Assembly: GCA_034436355.1 (NCBI GenBank)
Contig: DAOTVQ010000040.1
Span: forward strand, 1-64,000
From: CP2-2F sp034436355
GTDB taxonomy: Bacteria; Chloroflexota; Anaerolineae; Aggregatilineales; UBA2796
Length of the DNA stretch: 64,000 bases
Direction of reading: 5' to 3'
Shown here one piece after another: positions 18,233 to 26,593 of this stretch. Made by a program: the position numbers and the translations under genes. Position 1 is the stretch's first letter. Each line of letters opens with the position of its first letter. The notes beneath the pieces were generated by a model that did no database searches, was not told the origin of the DNA, and was given only the letters and a program-made list of their open reading frames with translations.

Positions 18233-18817
18233 TCAACCCAACTCATCATCGTCTATGTTGTCTGTGTCTGTTTCGGCTAACTCAGGGTGTGCCGCAGACA
18301 GGTTCGGCTGGTTGGCTGGTAGCTCAGCATCGGGTGTGCTTGACTCTAAGGCGGGCGGATTAGCAGCCAGTGCCAAGCTGAATGCCACCAGCCCACTGAA
18401 CAACATCAAGCTGAAGCCGCAGACTGCCACCATCGCACCGTTGTAGAGCGCCATGCTGCCTGCATAGCCCATTCCAAGCAGCGCCATCAGCATCACGCCA
18501 AGCAGCGCGCCGCTTCTGCCGCGCCGCCACGCAACCGCCGCGCTTGCCACGCCGATCAGTAGCACAGGATAAATCAGCGCATCGCCCACCAAACCGCCCG
18601 TATCGCTCTGCTCTAGGCGCAGCACCAGACGCTGTGGGTGCGTCATGGTAACCCACGCAGCATCCTCACTGCGTGGCGAACGCCACTGCATCAGCGTGAG
18701 GGCAAGCAGCGCCAGTGCCGCACCCATAAACGCCAACAGCAGCAAGCCGCGCAGCGACTCAAGCTTTGGTGCGTGCTGTGGTGACTCAGGCATCGGGATG
18801 ATCGCGTTTTGTGACAT
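18233..18817 (-). CDS. Predicted four-helix membrane protein in nuo cluster
   Basis: 194 residues; GGAG about ten bases before the ATG. Hydrophobic segments near 24-43, 80-97, 103-118 and 127-150 suggest four membrane helices, and an acidic C-terminal tail (residues 155-194) is probably cytoplasmic. The 5' end overlaps the upstream GNAT gene by 32 bases, and the stop abuts the SD of nuoF. I do not recognise the family. Position suggests co-expression with complex I, but not function. Confidence 0.6.
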   Translation of the reverse strand: MSQNAIIPMPESPQHAPKLESLRGLLLLAFMGAALALLALTLMQWRSPRSEDAAWVTMTHPQRLVLRLEQSDTGGLVGDALIYPVLLIGVASAAVAWRRGRSGALLGVMLMALLGMGYAGSMALYNGAMVAVCGFSLMLFSGLVAFSLALAANPPALESSTPDAELPANQPNLSAAHPELAETDTDNIDDDELG

Positions 18818-19211
18818 AGTAAATCTGCTCCACGCGATAACCTGCCTTCTGAAAGAGCGCTAGGCTTGCGGCGTTTTGATGCTCGATCAGCGCGGCGTGA
18901 ATTTCTAAGCCAAGCCCGCGCACGTGTGCCTCTGCTGCCTGAATAAGCGCCATGCCCACGCCGCGCCGCTGAAAAGCGGGCAGCACCGCCAAACGGTTGA
19001 TCCAACCCTTGCGCCCATCATGCGTAACCAGCGCCACACCGACCAATTGATCATCAACATATGCACCAAGCGCAACTTGCCCATTTGCTTGCTGTTGAAT
19101 GAAGCGTTCGCGGCTATCACGCCCCGTATGGCGCACTGTGAGCGCAGCAGCCTGCCAAACGCCAAGGATGGCATCATACTCTGAAGCGTTAAGCAGGCGC
19201 ACTGTGAGCAT
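18786..19211 (-). CDS. GNAT family N-acetyltransferase
   Basis: 141 residues, typical GNAT size. Acetyl-CoA-binding motif A is clear: INRLAVLPAFQRRGVGMALI (about 72-91), with the Q/RxxGxG/A pattern as QRRGVG. Motif B follows as NAASLALFQKAGYRVEQIYY. GNAT enzymes move an acetyl group from acetyl-CoA to an amine, often a protein N-terminus, amino acid or antibiotic; the substrate is unknown. It lies between nuoE (11 bases away) and a membrane-protein gene it overlaps. Acetylation of a complex I subunit is conceivable but unsupported. Confidence 0.87.
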   Translation of the reverse strand: MLTVRLLNASEYDAILGVWQAAALTVRHTGRDSRERFIQQQANGQVALGAYVDDQLVGVALVTHDGRKGWINRLAVLPAFQRRGVGMALIQAAEAHVRGLGLEIHAALIEHQNAASLALFQKAGYRVEQIYYVTKRDHPDA

Positions 19212-19222
19212 GGTCAGTTACA

Positions 19223-19723
19223 CTAATCGCCACTTGGCTGCGCTTCGGCAGCTGCTTCAGCACGCCACTGCTCAAGCAGAGCCTTCATCTTTTCCATATC
19301 CAGATGTTCCACAAAGCGGAAATTACACTGGAGCATCGGCGCACGATCACAGGCAGCAAGGCACATCACATGCTCAACGGTGAACAAGCCGTCGGGCGTG
19401 GTGCCACCTTCTTCTATGCCCAAATGTTCCAACAGATCGTGATGGAACTTATCAGCGCCGACCAGCGCACAGGGCAGATCGGTGCAGACTTGCAGCCAAT
19501 ATTTGCCCTTCGGCGTCTCGCGGTACATGGTATAGAAGCCAGCAATGGATTTGACCTGTGTTGGGTCAATTTCGCACAAATCTGCCACTTCGTTAATGCC
19601 TTCGGGCGAAATGTAGCCATGATGCTCTTGGGCAAGGTAGAGCAGCGGCATAATTGCCGAACGCTTATCGGGATATTTGGCGAAAATTTTAGCGATTTGC
19701 TCTGCGTATTTCTCTTTTAGCAC
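19223..19723 (-). CDS. nuoE: NADH-quinone oxidoreductase subunit E
   Basis: 166 residues. The thioredoxin-like [2Fe-2S] N1a domain has its four ligands in CTDLPC and CLAAC (about residues 80-126). The N-terminal helical part has the family signature LLYLAQEHHGYIS. NuoE partners NuoF in the NADH-oxidising module of complex I. The 47 bases upstream separate it from two small unknown genes, which is unusual, since nuoE normally follows nuoD directly. Confidence 0.94.
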   Translation of the reverse strand: MLKEKYAEQIAKIFAKYPDKRSAIMPLLYLAQEHHGYISPEGINEVADLCEIDPTQVKSIAGFYTMYRETPKGKYWLQVCTDLPCALVGADKFHHDLLEHLGIEEGGTTPDGLFTVEHVMCLAACDRAPMLQCNFRFVEHLDMEKMKALLEQWRAEAAAEAQPSGD

Positions 19724-19770
19724 GGTTTGTTCATCCTGATTGTTGGTGTGCTGCTCAACGCCTTTTCAAA

Positions 19771-20028
19771 TTACCCTGCATCGCTGCCGTGTTGTGCGAT
19801 CAGCTCATCTAGGACGCTTTCGCCCGCCACAACACCACTGCTGCGGAAGCGCTCTGCCTCGATTTGACCATCTTCAAAGAATTCGACTTCCCAGCGCTCA
19901 CCCGGCACACTGATGGTCACCATGATTGAATTGCGGACATGCTCTAGGCGATACCAAATATGATGGGTATCCAACTGCTCCAAAAAAGCAAGCACCCTAC
20001 CAAGCGCACTTTGTATGCCTATGCTCAT
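19771..20028 (-). CDS. Small conserved-looking protein, partner of the 20025-20231 gene
   Basis: 85 residues. The ATG overlaps the stop of the upstream small gene (ATGA). The sequence has an amphipathic N-terminal helix (ALGRVLAFLEQLDTH) and then beta strands (SIMVTISVPGERWEVEFFED, with GQIEAERFRSSG following), like a compact alpha/beta fold. No catalytic motif is evident. The tight two-gene overlap and small sizes recall toxin-antitoxin or toxin-immunity pairs, but neither member matches a family I can name. It sits between nuoD and nuoE. Confidence 0.65.
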   Translation of the reverse strand: MSIGIQSALGRVLAFLEQLDTHHIWYRLEHVRNSIMVTISVPGERWEVEFFEDGQIEAERFRSSGVVAGESVLDELIAQHGSDAG

Positions 20029-20231
20029 TTGTCGAATCTCCGATCTGTTAACAACTTACGGATTGTTCGATAGCCGGGCAAGCCATCACGCACACCACGC
20101 TCAATATCTTCCCAAGTCATTTCTTGAAGGGCATCCCAACTTGGTGAGCCTGCTTCAAGGGGAGCGTTTTTGAAACTCCCCTTTTTGCGTTTCAAAATCT
20201 CACTAACTTTCTCTTTAGCATCAGGCGGCAC
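20025..20231 (-). CDS. Small basic protein, partner of the 19771-20028 gene
   Basis: 68 residues starting at a GTG; no clear SD, but only eight bases separate it from the nuoD stop, so coupling is likely. A Lys-rich N-terminus (AKEKVSEILKRKKGSFKNAP) precedes a helical segment (SWDALQEMTWEDIERGVRDG) and a short basic end (RTIRKLLTDRRFDK). The end resembles small DNA- or RNA-binding antitoxin-like proteins, but I cannot name the family. Alternatively it is just a nuo-linked orphan. Confidence 0.6.
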   Translation of the reverse strand: MPPDAKEKVSEILKRKKGSFKNAPLEAGSPSWDALQEMTWEDIERGVRDGLPGYRTIRKLLTDRRFDK

Positions 20232-20239
20232 GCTGCCAA

Positions 20240-21520
20240 CTACCGATCACAGTCGCCTAGCACAATATCCACGCTGCCAATGATACCGACCAAATCAGCG
20301 AGCATACCATCTTTAGACATCTTCGGGATAGCGCCCATCGTATGCACATAAGAGGGCGTGCGGAAGTGTACGCGGTGTGGGCGGTTGCTGCCATCACTGC
20401 TCAGGAAGCAGCTTAGCTCGCCACGTGGGCTTTCCACTGAGACGTACACCTCACCTTCAGGCAGGCTGAAGCCTTCCGTCCACAGCTTGAAGTGGTGAAT
20501 GACGGCTTCCATGCTGCGCCCTAGCTCTGAGCGCGGCGGCGGCACATATTTGCGGTTGTTGCTGCGGAAAGCGGGCGGTGCTTTCTCTAAACGCTCTAGC
20601 GCCTGACGGATAATCCGCACCGATTGGTGCAGTTCCTTCATGCGGATATAGAAGCGATCATAGACATCGCCGTGTTCGCCAAGCGGCACGTCAAACTGGT
20701 AGGTTTCATAGCCCATATAGGGCATTGCCTTCCGAATATCCCAGTTGACGCCGCTGCCGCGCAAGGTCGGACCTGTACAGCCATAGGCGAGTGCGTCTTC
20801 AGGCGTGATGACGCCAATGCCTTGCGTGCGGTCAATCCACAGTGGATTGTTGACCAAGAGTGTTTCGTATTCTTCGATTTTGGCAGGGAAGTAGTCTATG
20901 AATGCCTTCACCGCCGGGATAAATTCGGCTGGCACATCGCGCCACAAGCCACCCGGACGGAAATAGGTACTCATCATGCGTTGCCCGCTGACCATCTCAA
21001 AAATATCGAGGATCATCTCACGTTCGCGCATGGCGTAAAGGAAGACGCTCATCGCGCCCATATCAAGGCAGTGCGTGCCAAGCCACACCAAATGGCTGTT
21101 GATGCGCGTTAGCTCTGCCAGCAGCACACGCACAATCTGAGCGCGTTCTGGCACGTCTAGCTCGGCGATTTTCTCGATGGCAAGGCAGTAGACCAAGTTG
21201 TTGCCCATCGGATTCAGGTAGTCCATGCGATCCGTCATGGTGATCGCTTGCTCGTAAGTCTTGGACTCCATGCTCTTTTCAATGCCGGTGTGCAGATAGC
21301 CGACATCCGGAATGCAGCTTACAACCGTCTCGCCGTCCAGTTCCAGCAGCAGGCGCAGCACGCCGTGTGTGCTAGGGTGCTGCGGACCCATGTTCAAGAG
21401 CATTGTTTCACCCGTCAGCGCACGCGGCGAAACCAACGCTTGCAACTCTTGGACGGTGCCTTCCCACTCGGTGACGCCGGTGCTATGCCCGGTGCTGTTT
21501 AATAAAGAACGCTCGCTCAT
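20240..21520 (-). CDS. nuoD: NADH-quinone oxidoreductase subunit D
   Basis: 426 residues. The 49-kDa subunit hallmarks are intact: MGPQHPSTHGVLRL (about 44-57), CIPDVGYLHTGIEK, ITMTDRMDYLNPM, GSGVNWDIRKAMPY and the ESPRGELSCF stretch near the quinone site, ending in DIVLGDCDR. NuoD forms the quinone-binding cavity with NuoB and is related to NiFe hydrogenase large subunits with the metal ligands lost. GAGG stands about ten bases before the ATG. The N-terminal 30 residues are variable. It is followed eight bases later by an unrelated small gene. Confidence 0.96.
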   Translation of the reverse strand: MSERSLLNSTGHSTGVTEWEGTVQELQALVSPRALTGETMLLNMGPQHPSTHGVLRLLLELDGETVVSCIPDVGYLHTGIEKSMESKTYEQAITMTDRMDYLNPMGNNLVYCLAIEKIAELDVPERAQIVRVLLAELTRINSHLVWLGTHCLDMGAMSVFLYAMREREMILDIFEMVSGQRMMSTYFRPGGLWRDVPAEFIPAVKAFIDYFPAKIEEYETLLVNNPLWIDRTQGIGVITPEDALAYGCTGPTLRGSGVNWDIRKAMPYMGYETYQFDVPLGEHGDVYDRFYIRMKELHQSVRIIRQALERLEKAPPAFRSNNRKYVPPPRSELGRSMEAVIHHFKLWTEGFSLPEGEVYVSVESPRGELSCFLSSDGSNRPHRVHFRTPSYVHTMGAIPKMSKDGMLADLVGIIGSVDIVLGDCDR

Positions 21521-21556
21521 GGCAATCTTTTCCTCATCAGGGCTAAGGTTCGTGTG

Positions 21557-22078
21557 TTATTCAGTAGCGCGTGGCTTCAGCCGTTCAATGTCATCGTAGT
21601 TGAAGCTGAACTGCACTTGTTCGTAGCCAAGTGGATAGTCTTTGCGCTGTGGATGACCGTCCCAATCTTCGGGCATTAAGACGCGGCGCAGGCTCGGATG
21701 CCCTTCAAAGATGATGCCCATCATGTCGTAGGCTTCGCGTTCTTCCCAATCTGCTGATGCCCACACAGAAGTCACGCTTGGCAGGCGCGGATCATCGCCC
21801 GAAAGATATGCTTTCAGGCGCAGGCGGCGCGTATAGAGCATCGAATACAGGTGATAGCAGAGCGCAAAACGCGGCTCTTTCGGGAAGTAATCCACCGCCG
21901 TAATGTCGGAGAGGAAAATATATTCAAGCCCTTCCGTATCACGGAAGAACTGGCAAACTTCCACAATGCGCTGTGGGTCTACGACGATGGTCGTCTCGCC
22001 GCGAAACTCCACCACATCAAGCACGGCATCTTTCAGGGTCAGCTTTGCCAAATCAACAGGATCAAGTGGTTGTTGCAT
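21557..22078 (-). CDS. nuoC: NADH-quinone oxidoreductase subunit C
   Basis: 173 residues from the ATG at 22078; a GTG two codons earlier has less suitable SD spacing. The 30-kDa subunit signature is clear: YHLYSMLYTRRLRLKAY, then SVWASADWEEREAYDMMGI and HPSLRRVLMPEDWDGHPQRK, with DYPLGYE after it. NuoC is a structural part of the quinone module beside NuoD. Here it is a separate gene, not fused to nuoD. Confidence 0.95.
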   Translation of the reverse strand: MQQPLDPVDLAKLTLKDAVLDVVEFRGETTIVVDPQRIVEVCQFFRDTEGLEYIFLSDITAVDYFPKEPRFALCYHLYSMLYTRRLRLKAYLSGDDPRLPSVTSVWASADWEEREAYDMMGIIFEGHPSLRRVLMPEDWDGHPQRKDYPLGYEQVQFSFNYDDIERLKPRATE

Positions 22079-22104
22079 GTTCACTTTGCCTCATGGATAA
22101 AGAA

Positions 22105-22124
22105 TGGGCGGCTTGAACCGCCCA
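22105..22124 (-). terminator. Intercistronic hairpin between nuoB and nuoC
   Basis: TGGGCGG (22105-22111) pairs with CCGCCCA (22118-22124). On the minus strand it is followed by TTCTTTATCC. It may reduce read-through or stabilise upstream mRNA. Confidence 0.5.
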
Positions 22125-22133
22125 CAGAATAGG

Positions 22134-22616
22134 CTATGCCCAGTCTGCAATGCGCTGTGTCTTCACTTTTTCGTGCAGGGTCATGATGCCGTGGATGAGT
22201 TGTTCAGGGCGTGGTGGGCAGCCTGCCACATAGACATCTACTGGCACGATCTCATCCACCCCTTGCACAATGGCATAATTGTTAAAAATACCGCCGCACG
22301 AGGCGCAGTCGCCCATCGAGATCACATACTTGGGATCGGGCATTTGGTCGTAGAGTTGGCGCAGCACCGGCGCCATTTTCCGCGTAACGCGCCCTGCCAC
22401 AATCATCAAGTCGCTCTGGCGTGGTGAGGGGCGCATCAGTTCCATGCCAAAGCGCGAAAGATCATACACAGAAGCCTGCGAACTCATCATCTCGATGGCG
22501 CAGCACGCCAAGCCAAACAGCAGAGGCCACATGCTCTTGGTGCGTCCCCAGTTGATGGCTGCCTCCAGTGTGGTGGTCACTACACCCAGGTTACCCAGCT
22601 TGCCTGCTACTCCCAT
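22134..22616 (-). CDS. nuoB: NADH-quinone oxidoreductase subunit B
   Basis: 160 residues. Ligands of the terminal cluster N2 are present: the adjacent pair in FGLACCAIEMM (about 38-39), Cys in GDCASCGG (about 103-106) and Cys in VAGCPPRPE (about 133). N2 hands electrons to quinone. The start overlaps the end of nuoA by ten bases. Confidence 0.96.
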   Translation of the reverse strand: MGVAGKLGNLGVVTTTLEAAINWGRTKSMWPLLFGLACCAIEMMSSQASVYDLSRFGMELMRPSPRQSDLMIVAGRVTRKMAPVLRQLYDQMPDPKYVISMGDCASCGGIFNNYAIVQGVDEIVPVDVYVAGCPPRPEQLIHGIMTLHEKVKTQRIADWA

Positions 22617-22963
22617 TCCAAAGCTCCCTTACGCCAAGCGTAATAATGTCCGATTTCCAACACAATGATGAACACCAACATCGCTAAGAAGGCTGCAAAG
22701 CCAACCTCACGCACCACAACGGCGAAAGGCAGGAAGAACATCACCTCAATATCAAACAAGATGAACAGCACTGCCACCAAGTAAAACTTGATCGGCAAAC
22801 GCCGCATCGCGGGACCAATCGCCACCATGCCGCTTTCGTATGGCTCTAGTTTGCGCGCCGTTGGGCGGAACGGACCCAAAATACGCGAAATGAACACCAC
22901 AATGATGCCGACGACGGTCGTGATAAGCAGTAGTATAGCGACAGGCGCGTATTGATCTAACAC
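22607..22963 (-). CDS. nuoA: NADH-quinone oxidoreductase subunit A
   Basis: 118 residues, three membrane helices (about 6-27, 60-80 and 86-108), with the conserved YESGM segment and FDIEVMFFLPFA motif of NuoA. The start is GTG at 22963, with GAGG ten bases upstream. NuoA helps anchor the peripheral arm on the membrane. It is the first gene of the minus-strand nuo cluster. Confidence 0.95.
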   Translation of the reverse strand: MLDQYAPVAILLLITTVVGIIVVFISRILGPFRPTARKLEPYESGMVAIGPAMRRLPIKFYLVAVLFILFDIEVMFFLPFAVVVREVGFAAFLAMLVFIIVLEIGHYYAWRKGALEWE

Positions 22964-23023
22964 AGCGTCTTCACCTCACAGGTTGGCTAACCGAGCGTAT
23001 TTGAGAAAAATAGAACAATCTCT

Positions 23024-23029
23024 ATAATA
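23024..23029 (-). promoter_or_regulatory. Candidate -10 for the nuo cluster
   Basis: TATTAT on the minus strand, about 60 bases before nuoA, within an AT-rich stretch of the divergent nuoA/nuclease gap. The -35 match is poor. Confidence 0.3.
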
Positions 23030-23192
23030 AGCATAACATGCGTGAACAAAAAAGCAAACCACATTTTCACTTCTGCCAATTTTATCTCAAAGCGCCGAAC
23101 TGAACAACACACCCTTCATGCCGAAATGCATGGTAGACTTTATCGCAGTTTATTCGAGAAATAGGCTACCAATGTGTAGCAAAGCGTAAACC

Positions 23193-24425
23193 ATGATCAG
23201 AATGCTGCATTTTGCCGATTTTCACTTGGGTATGGAAAACTATGGGCGCGTGAACGCCGAAAGCGGGCTAAACAGCCGCGTACACGACTTTTTGAAGCGC
23301 CTTGATGAGGTTTTTCACTACGCACGCCACAATGACGTTGATCTGGTTGTTTTTGCGGGCGATGCCTTCAAGAACCGCACGCCAAACCCAACCTTGCAGC
23401 GTGAATTTGCGCGGCGTATCCGCCAAATGAGCGACTACTGCCCAGTGGTGCTATTAGTGGGCAACCACGATTTGGCAGCCACTGCTGCACGCGCTTCTAG
23501 CTTAGAGATTTACGATACGCTGGCAGTGCCGGGCGTTGTGCTGGGCGATCACTACAACTTGCACGCCGTCCAGACCAAAAGCGGCACCGCATATATCGGC
23601 ACTGCGCCTTATCCTGTCAAATCGCGCATCCTTGATGATGAGGCGGCACACACGCGCACCGCGCAAGAGACCGATGATCTCTTCAAGCACACCATCAGCC
23701 AAATGCTGACGGAACTGGCTGACCAAGCCCGCCAAGCACCTGATGGTGCGCCGCGTGTGTTGGTTGGGCATTTCACGGTTGGCGGCGCACGTTTTGGCAG
23801 TGAACGCGAGGTGATGCTCGGCAGCGATGTGATGGTCTCGCTTGGCGATCTGGATGATTCGGCGTGGGACTATGTGGCGCTTGGTCATATTCACAAGCAC
23901 CAGTGCCTAACCAACGGTAAACGCACGCCCATTGTCTACAGCGGCAGCCTAGAGCGCATAGACTTTGGTGAGGAAGGCGAGCCAAAAGGCTTTTGCTGGG
24001 TAGAGTTGGAACGTGGGCAAACGCGCTGGCAGTTCCAGCAGGTTGGCAGCCGCCCTTTTCTGACGCTGCGTGCTGATTTGCGTGAAAGCGCTGATCCGAT
24101 GGGTGATGCGCTGAGCGTCATCTATCGTGCGGATGTTGAGGATGCCATTGTGCGGATGTACCTTCAACTGAATGCTGAAGATGAAGGGCGTGTGGAAAGC
24201 CGCCGCCTCTACGCTGCTTTGTATGAACGTGGCGCGAATATGGTCGCCACTGTTAAGAAAGAAATTGCCCGCGAAGATCGAGCGCGCTTAGGCGATCTGC
24301 CCGAAAGCCTAACGCCACTTCAGTTGGTGGAGCGCTATTTTGTAGCGCGTGGCACCAGCCGCGAACGCACCGAGCATTTATTGGAACGCGCCAAAGGCAT
24401 TTTTGAACAAGCTGACTGGTCATAA
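23193..24425 (+). CDS. SbcD/Mre11-like DNA repair exonuclease
   Basis: 410 residues. All metallophosphoesterase motifs are visible: DFHLG (Asp and His, about 9-11), FAGDAFKNR (Asp about 55), LVGNHDLA, VGHF and GHIHKH. These bind two metal ions (Mn) in SbcD/Mre11 nucleases, which process DNA ends and hairpins. The C-terminal part (about 280-410) corresponds to the SbcD capping region with a helical end. SbcD normally works with the SMC-like ATPase SbcC; no such gene follows here, the next gene being a glycosyltransferase. Either the ATPase partner lies elsewhere or this is an orphan YhaO/SbcD-type enzyme. Confidence 0.88.
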   Translation: MIRMLHFADFHLGMENYGRVNAESGLNSRVHDFLKRLDEVFHYARHNDVDLVVFAGDAFKNRTPNPTLQREFARRIRQMSDYCPVVLLVGNHDLAATAARASSLEIYDTLAVPGVVLGDHYNLHAVQTKSGTAYIGTAPYPVKSRILDDEAAHTRTAQETDDLFKHTISQMLTELADQARQAPDGAPRVLVGHFTVGGARFGSEREVMLGSDVMVSLGDLDDSAWDYVALGHIHKHQCLTNGKRTPIVYSGSLERIDFGEEGEPKGFCWVELERGQTRWQFQQVGSRPFLTLRADLRESADPMGDALSVIYRADVEDAIVRMYLQLNAEDEGRVESRRLYAALYERGANMVATVKKEIAREDRARLGDLPESLTPLQLVERYFVARGTSRERTEHLLERAKGIFEQADWS

Positions 24426-24435
24426 AGCTCAAACG

Positions 24436-26070
24436 ATGCGCCGCACATTGCCACTTTCGCGCCTGATCGTCCTCGCCCTGATGCTATTTGCGTTTCTGGC
24501 GGCGGCGCACATCAGCCGTGCTGTGCTGGAACGCCTGCCGCACCTTGAAGATGAGTTTGCTTACCTGTATCAGGCGCGCATTTTTGCTGGTGGGCAGGCT
24601 TGGGTCGAACGGCAAGAGCCTGTCAAGGTCTTTTGGCAGCCGTTCCTTTTGCAGCCCGAAGAACCGACGGATGGTGTTTATCGGCGCTTTGGGAAATACA
24701 CGCCGGGCTGGTCGCTGGTGCTGACGCTTGGTGTGTGGCTTGGGCAAGAGTGGCTGATCAACGCCTTTCTTGCCATGCTGAATGTTGGGCTGATCTACCG
24801 TTTAGGACGTGAAGTTTTTGATGAGGCAGTTGGTGTGGTGGCGGCGCTGCTCTTGGCAATCAGCCCAACGGCGCTCATCTTAAACGCCACGCTGATGAGC
24901 CACACTTGGGCGCTCTTTGCAGCCTTAGGCTTTGCCTATGCTTATTGGCGCACCACACGAAATGGGCGCGGTCAGTATGCATGGGCAGCCTGCGGCGGTG
25001 CGCTGATTGGTGCTTTGATTTGCACGCGCCCACTGACTGCCCTAGCAATCGCTTCACCAGTGGCGCTGCATGTGCTGTGGCGTCTGTTCACTGAACGGCA
25101 GCACTTTCGCCGCAATCTTTCGGCATGGGTGCTGATGGCTGGTTGTGCGCTGCCCGTGGCAAGCCTGTGGCTGTTCTTCAACTACCAATGGACGGGCGAT
25201 CCCTTTGCCAACACCTACACCATGTATTGGGCATACGATAAGGTTGGCTTTGGCGAAGGCTATGGGCTGAATCGCGGTGGGCATACGCTGACTTGGGGCT
25301 GGCGCAACATGCGCGCCGATCTCGCCTTCTGGTTTCGGGATACCTTTGGTATCACGCTGCACGCTGAGGTTGAGCAGTATTTGCGGCAAAACTTAGGCTA
25401 TGGCATTGGCGTTGGCTTAAGTTGGCTGCCGATAGCCTTCGGCTTGGTGGCAGGGCGCAAGCGTTTGTGGGTATGGCTCAGTTTCGGCTTTTTCGCGGCG
25501 TTGGTGGCGAGCGGCTTGTTCTACTGGATCGGCTCATCGGTGCATGGCGGCGCAGTCTACAGCGTGCGCTATTACTACGAGGGCATTTTCGGCGCGTGCC
25601 TTGTGGCTGCTTATGGTGTGGTGGCATGGCTGCGGACTTTGCCTGAGCGTTGGGTTGGGTATGCCATAGTGATGATAGCGTGCGCTGCCAGCCTGATCGG
25701 CTACACGCCTGCGCGCCTGCGCGAGCCACTGCCGCCCAACTGGGAAAACGGCTTGTATGGCTTCAACAACATCAGCCGCGCCCAATTGGCTGCCATAGAT
25801 GAATTGCGCGCTCAGCTTGGCGCACCTGATCAACCCGTTTTGATCATTGTGCTGAAAGGTGAGGACGCGAGCGATAATTGGCGCAATTATGGCGCAACCC
25901 TTGCCGCCACTGATCCGTACTTGAAAAGTGATATAATTGTGGCAAGAGTTTTCGATGTCCAAGAAGCGCCCGCTTTTGTGAGACGCTTTTCCGAGCGATT
26001 GGTGTTATATCAGGTAGGTGCAGTCGTGTATGCATCCTTGGCAGAAGCCTTAGCTGTCATCGCTGAGTGA
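24436..26070 (+). CDS. GT-C membrane glycosyltransferase (GT39/ArnT-like)
   Basis: 544 residues from the ATG at 24436; an ORF beginning earlier would overlap the nuclease gene and lacks hydrophobicity. The N-terminal helix is followed at once by HLEDEFAYLYQA, the acidic loop motif of polyprenol-phosphate-dependent GT-C enzymes. About ten more membrane helices follow (to about 440), then a soluble C-terminal domain of about 100 residues. Such enzymes move a sugar from a lipid-phosphate carrier to a protein or glycolipid on the outer face. It starts ten bases after the nuclease stop. Substrate unknown. Confidence 0.8.
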   Translation: MRRTLPLSRLIVLALMLFAFLAAAHISRAVLERLPHLEDEFAYLYQARIFAGGQAWVERQEPVKVFWQPFLLQPEEPTDGVYRRFGKYTPGWSLVLTLGVWLGQEWLINAFLAMLNVGLIYRLGREVFDEAVGVVAALLLAISPTALILNATLMSHTWALFAALGFAYAYWRTTRNGRGQYAWAACGGALIGALICTRPLTALAIASPVALHVLWRLFTERQHFRRNLSAWVLMAGCALPVASLWLFFNYQWTGDPFANTYTMYWAYDKVGFGEGYGLNRGGHTLTWGWRNMRADLAFWFRDTFGITLHAEVEQYLRQNLGYGIGVGLSWLPIAFGLVAGRKRLWVWLSFGFFAALVASGLFYWIGSSVHGGAVYSVRYYYEGIFGACLVAAYGVVAWLRTLPERWVGYAIVMIACAASLIGYTPARLREPLPPNWENGLYGFNNISRAQLAAIDELRAQLGAPDQPVLIIVLKGEDASDNWRNYGATLAATDPYLKSDIIVARVFDVQEAPAFVRRFSERLVLYQVGAVVYASLAEALAVIAE

Positions 26071-26127
26071 TGCACCATCCGCTACCCATAAACTGCCAGA
26101 AAGTTTTTAAGAAGGCTATCCTGACCC

Positions 26128-26559
26128 ATGAGCGCGCTACCATTCAGGCAAGAAAAACCCGATCCAAACCGCACGCGCATTTTGAAGCTGTTCAATGTGC
26201 CGTTTACGCTTGACCCTTATCACGACCGCTTGATCTCGCAAGGCTATGAAGTGGCAAACACTTCTACCTATGCTGAGGCACTTGACTATGCCCATACCTA
26301 TCAGCCCGCGCTCATTATCGTCTATGACGAAACAGACAGCGGCATTGACGCCTTAGAATGGCTGCGCTTGCAGCATACAGATCGCTTTAGCTGGATGGCA
26401 ACCACACCTTTGATCATCTTGGCAGATGCCGTGCGTGTGGATATGCTTAAGCACGAAGAACTGCCAGAGCGTGTGATCGTGCTTCAGCGCCGTGCCGATA
26501 CGCTCAACCATCTGACGCGCATTGTGAACCAGCTTTTGCGCGGCGGTATGCACGGCTGA
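26128..26559 (+). CDS. Degenerate response-regulator receiver protein
   Basis: 143 residues with a CheY-like layout: an N-terminal strand (RILKLFNVPF), helix, then ALIIVYDETDSGIDALEWLR, corresponding to the phospho-acceptor strand with Asp in the expected place, and TPLIILADA plus IVLQRRAD matching later strands. The usual pair of acidic residues at the end of strand 1 is absent, and no output domain is attached. It is probably a pseudo-receiver or a signalling adaptor. Family assignment is by fold pattern and is moderate. Confidence 0.6.
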   Translation: MSALPFRQEKPDPNRTRILKLFNVPFTLDPYHDRLISQGYEVANTSTYAEALDYAHTYQPALIIVYDETDSGIDALEWLRLQHTDRFSWMATTPLIILADAVRVDMLKHEELPERVIVLQRRADTLNHLTRIVNQLLRGGMHG

Positions 26560-26593
26560 TCACGTACACGGCGCATCCTTTAAGATAGGCACT

